64,000 bases of DNA. It comes from Microvirga pakistanensis. GTDB taxonomy: Bacteria; Pseudomonadota; Alphaproteobacteria; Rhizobiales; Beijerinckiaceae. The position numbers and the translations under genes are program-made. This document shows positions 62,298 to 64,000 of the stretch, piece after piece. The notes beneath the pieces were generated by a model, which was not told where the DNA came from, made no database searches, and saw only the letters and a program-made list of their open reading frames with translations. The first letter of the stretch is position 1. Every line of letters begins with the position of its first letter. The stretch spans positions 175,979 to 239,978 of the forward strand of contig NZ_SPJX01000156.1 of assembly GCF_004458765.1 (NCBI RefSeq), written 5' to 3'.

Positions 62298-63893
62298 ATG
62301 AACGCACCTTACGACGTGAACGACGCCCTTCGGCGGCGGATCGAGGAACTGGAACGCGCCAACCGAGAGCTGCGCCTGCAGATTCGCGTGCAGGATCGCT
62401 TGTCTCAGGCAACCGCGCGGGTTCACGAATCCAAGGATCGGGAGCATGCGGACGAGATGTCCTCCGCGACACGCCGCATCGAGACGCTGCAGGATTCGCG
62501 CTCGTCCCTGCAGGCCAGCGAGAGCCGGTTGCGCGAGAGCGAAAAGAGGGCGCGCTCCAGCGAGAAAAAACTGAGGCAGATCGCCGACAACCTGCCGGCC
62601 CTGATCGCCTATGTCGATGCGGAGCAACGCTACCGGTTCAACAACAAGGCCTATGAGACGTGGATCCTCCGGAGGCCTGAGGATCTGTTCGGCCTCCATG
62701 TGTGGGATGCCATAGGGGATGAAGCCTATGGTCGCGCGAAGCCGTTCATCGATGTGGTTCTGGCGGGCAAGCGCACCTGGCACGAGTGGTGGGCGCACTT
62801 TCCCGGCGGTCTCCGCTTCGTGAGATCGGAGTATATCCCCGATCTGCGGGAGGACGGCAGCGTGGCCGGATTCTACGTGCTCGTCTCCGATCTGACCGAC
62901 ATCAAGCGCTCGCAGGCCGCGCTTGCCGAAAGCGAGCGCCGGCTGCGGCTGGCGGTCGATGCGGGACGCATGGCGATCTGGGAAACCGATAGCGCAACCG
63001 ACATGATCAGGTCGTCACCGGAAATGAACCACCTGCTCGGCCTGCCGCCCGATTGCGATCCCAGCGCGGAGGACATCGTGGAGCGCTATGCTCCGGGCGA
63101 GAGGGAGAAGCTGCGGCGCGTGACCCTGGAAGCGCTGGCGCACGGCGACCGCCACGCCGAGACGGAACTGGAGGTGGTCTGGCCCGACGGCTCGCGGCGC
63201 TGGCTGCTTCTGCGGGTCGAGATGCGGGATATCGTGAACGGAATTCCCGGCCGCACCATCGGCGTCGCCTTCGACATCACCGCCCGCAAGCGGGCCGAGG
63301 AGCATCAGCAGCTGCTCATCAACGAGCTCAATCACCGGGTGAAGAACACGCTCGCCACCGTGCAGTCCATCGTTGCGCAGAGCCTGCGCAATGCGGCCAC
63401 GGCGGCTGAAGCCCAGGACGCGGTCGAGGGGCGCCTGTTCGCCCTCTCGCGCGCCCACGACGTCCTCACGCGCGAGAACTGGGACGGCGCCTCCCTGCGC
63501 GAGGTCGTGCAGCAGGGCATCGAACCCTTTCAGGGGCTCCAAGACCGCTTCGAGGTTTCCGGAACCGACATCCGCCTGCCGCCTCGCATCGCGCTTCCCC
63601 TCGCCATGGCGTTTCAGGAACTCGGCACCAACGCGGTGAAATACGGAGCCTTGTCGAACGAGGCTGGCCGCATCGCGGTCGACTGGTCGGTGCTGGACCA
63701 GGACACCGGCCAGCACCTCAGGATCGTCTGGCGGGAGAAGGGCGGGCCACCGGTCGCCCCGCCCGCGCGCCGCGGCTTCGGGACAAGGCTCATCGAGCGC
63801 AGCCTGGCCCAGGAGCTGAACGGCTCGGTGGTGATCGACTTCGCGCCGCCAGGGGTCGTCTGCACGATCGACGCGCCCCTGACCGGTAGCTAG
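62298..63893 (+). CDS. HWE-family sensor histidine kinase with PAS domains
   Basis: A 531-aa soluble kinase with no membrane helix. An N-terminal coiled coil (residues 1-100, many Glu/Arg heptads) precedes PAS 1 (about 95-215, LRQIADNLPALIAYVDAEQR) and PAS 2 (about 220-345). The HWE H-box NELNHRVKNTLATVQSIVAQ (His about 346), N-box AFQELGTNAVKYGALS and the defining W-R-E in RIVWREKGGPPV follow. HWE kinases commonly act in light, stress or chemical sensing and can feed the PhyR-EcfG general stress pathway, which would fit the EcfG-type promoter at 10.5 kb. The stop codon lies at the end of the IS630 element. Confidence 0.9.
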   Translation: MNAPYDVNDALRRRIEELERANRELRLQIRVQDRLSQATARVHESKDREHADEMSSATRRIETLQDSRSSLQASESRLRESEKRARSSEKKLRQIADNLPALIAYVDAEQRYRFNNKAYETWILRRPEDLFGLHVWDAIGDEAYGRAKPFIDVVLAGKRTWHEWWAHFPGGLRFVRSEYIPDLREDGSVAGFYVLVSDLTDIKRSQAALAESERRLRLAVDAGRMAIWETDSATDMIRSSPEMNHLLGLPPDCDPSAEDIVERYAPGEREKLRRVTLEALAHGDRHAETELEVVWPDGSRRWLLLRVEMRDIVNGIPGRTIGVAFDITARKRAEEHQQLLINELNHRVKNTLATVQSIVAQSLRNAATAAEAQDAVEGRLFALSRAHDVLTRENWDGASLREVVQQGIEPFQGLQDRFEVSGTDIRLPPRIALPLAMAFQELGTNAVKYGALSNEAGRIAVDWSVLDQDTGQHLRIVWREKGGPPVAPPARRGFGTRLIERSLAQELNGSVVIDFAPPGVVCTIDAPLTGS

Positions 63894-63894
63894 A

Positions 63895-64000
63895 GCGGAT
63901 TCGATTTAGGTGAACTCGTATCCGCAGTTACTGAGATAGTTCTGGCACTCCTCGGCGGGGAAGCGATCGAGCAGTTCTCCGATAGTGCTCCAGAGTACCT
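63895..64000 (-). mobile_element. IS630-type element, 3' end only
   Basis: AGCGGATTCGATTTAGGTGA begins the sequence after the kinase stop and looks like the end of an IS630-type insertion. The transposase stop is at 63906-63908 on the minus strand; the rest of the element lies beyond the window. IS630 elements insert at TA, and a TA (the first two bases of the kinase stop TAG) stands right at the join. Confidence 0.6.
63906..64000 (-). CDS. IS630-family transposase, C-terminal end
   Basis: Only the last 30 residues are in the window, ending LWSTIGELLDRFPAEECQNY then LSNCGYEFT. The pattern 'W..IG.LL..F...EC.NYL...GY' before the stop is characteristic of IS630 transposases (DDE-type). The 5' part lies to the right. 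Whether the element is intact cannot be seen here. Confidence 0.7.
   Translation of the reverse strand, partial: VLWSTIGELLDRFPAEECQNYLSNCGYEFT

Overview
The window is high-GC alphaproteobacterial chromosome. The Omp25/RopB-type porin, an ExoR-like Sel1 protein, an HWE-family histidine kinase, ATP12, Irr-like iron boxes, PccAB/MccB/Ivd catabolism and several families of short palindromic intergenic repeats all point to Hyphomicrobiales, most likely Methylobacteriaceae (Microvirga or a relative). That assignment rests on gene-family style, not on any search. It reads as ordinary core and near-core chromosome. The only clear mobile DNA is the 3' end of an IS630-type transposase at the right edge.

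Left part (0-19 kb). Two tiny proteins come first. A complete branched-chain-amino-acid-type (Liv) ABC importer follows at 3.3-8.5 kb. It is bracketed by two adenylate-forming acyl-CoA ligases, which suggests uptake and CoA activation of an aromatic or other organic acid; a DUF805 membrane gene with its own promoter sits inside the block. A porin, two candidate small RNAs (one behind an EcfG-type stress promoter, one resembling the suhB/MmgR family), a pentapeptide-repeat protein, a cyclic-nucleotide-binding membrane protein, an Fbp-type ferric iron importer behind two Irr-box-like palindromes and an scoAB CoA-transferase follow.

Middle (19-41.7 kb). Here lie an AsmA-like protein, a potGHI-type polyamine importer without its binding protein, a marR-emrB-emrA efflux operon and a Crp/Fnr regulator flanked by two paralogous small proteins. 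Next come pseudouridine catabolism (psuK-psuG), a ceramidase-like membrane protein, xthA, an ExoR-like protein and an isoaspartyl-methyltransferase-like protein. A small secreted protein split by a one-base frameshift, mccB, lipB and tRNA-Leu(GAG) close this part.

Right part (41.7-64 kb). This contains mgtE, a GH25 lysozyme lipoprotein, ivd, an NmrA-type reductase, an RraA-like protein, several DUF membrane proteins, rhodanese, acylphosphatase and pccA. It continues with an mhqO/mhqD-like pair, pccB coupled to a cysteine-synthase-like gene, an operon of small lipoprotein-HAD phosphatase-ATP12, and the HWE kinase ending against the IS630 remnant.

Themes. Genes for leucine/propionyl/acetoacetyl-CoA metabolism (ivd, mccB, scoAB, pccA, pccB) are scattered singly rather than in one operon. 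Several genes (exoR-like, PCMT-like, ATP12, cysK-like, HWE kinase) have stop codons lying directly against the first bases of palindromic or insertion-element ends. No rRNA, CRISPR array, prophage or defence system was seen.
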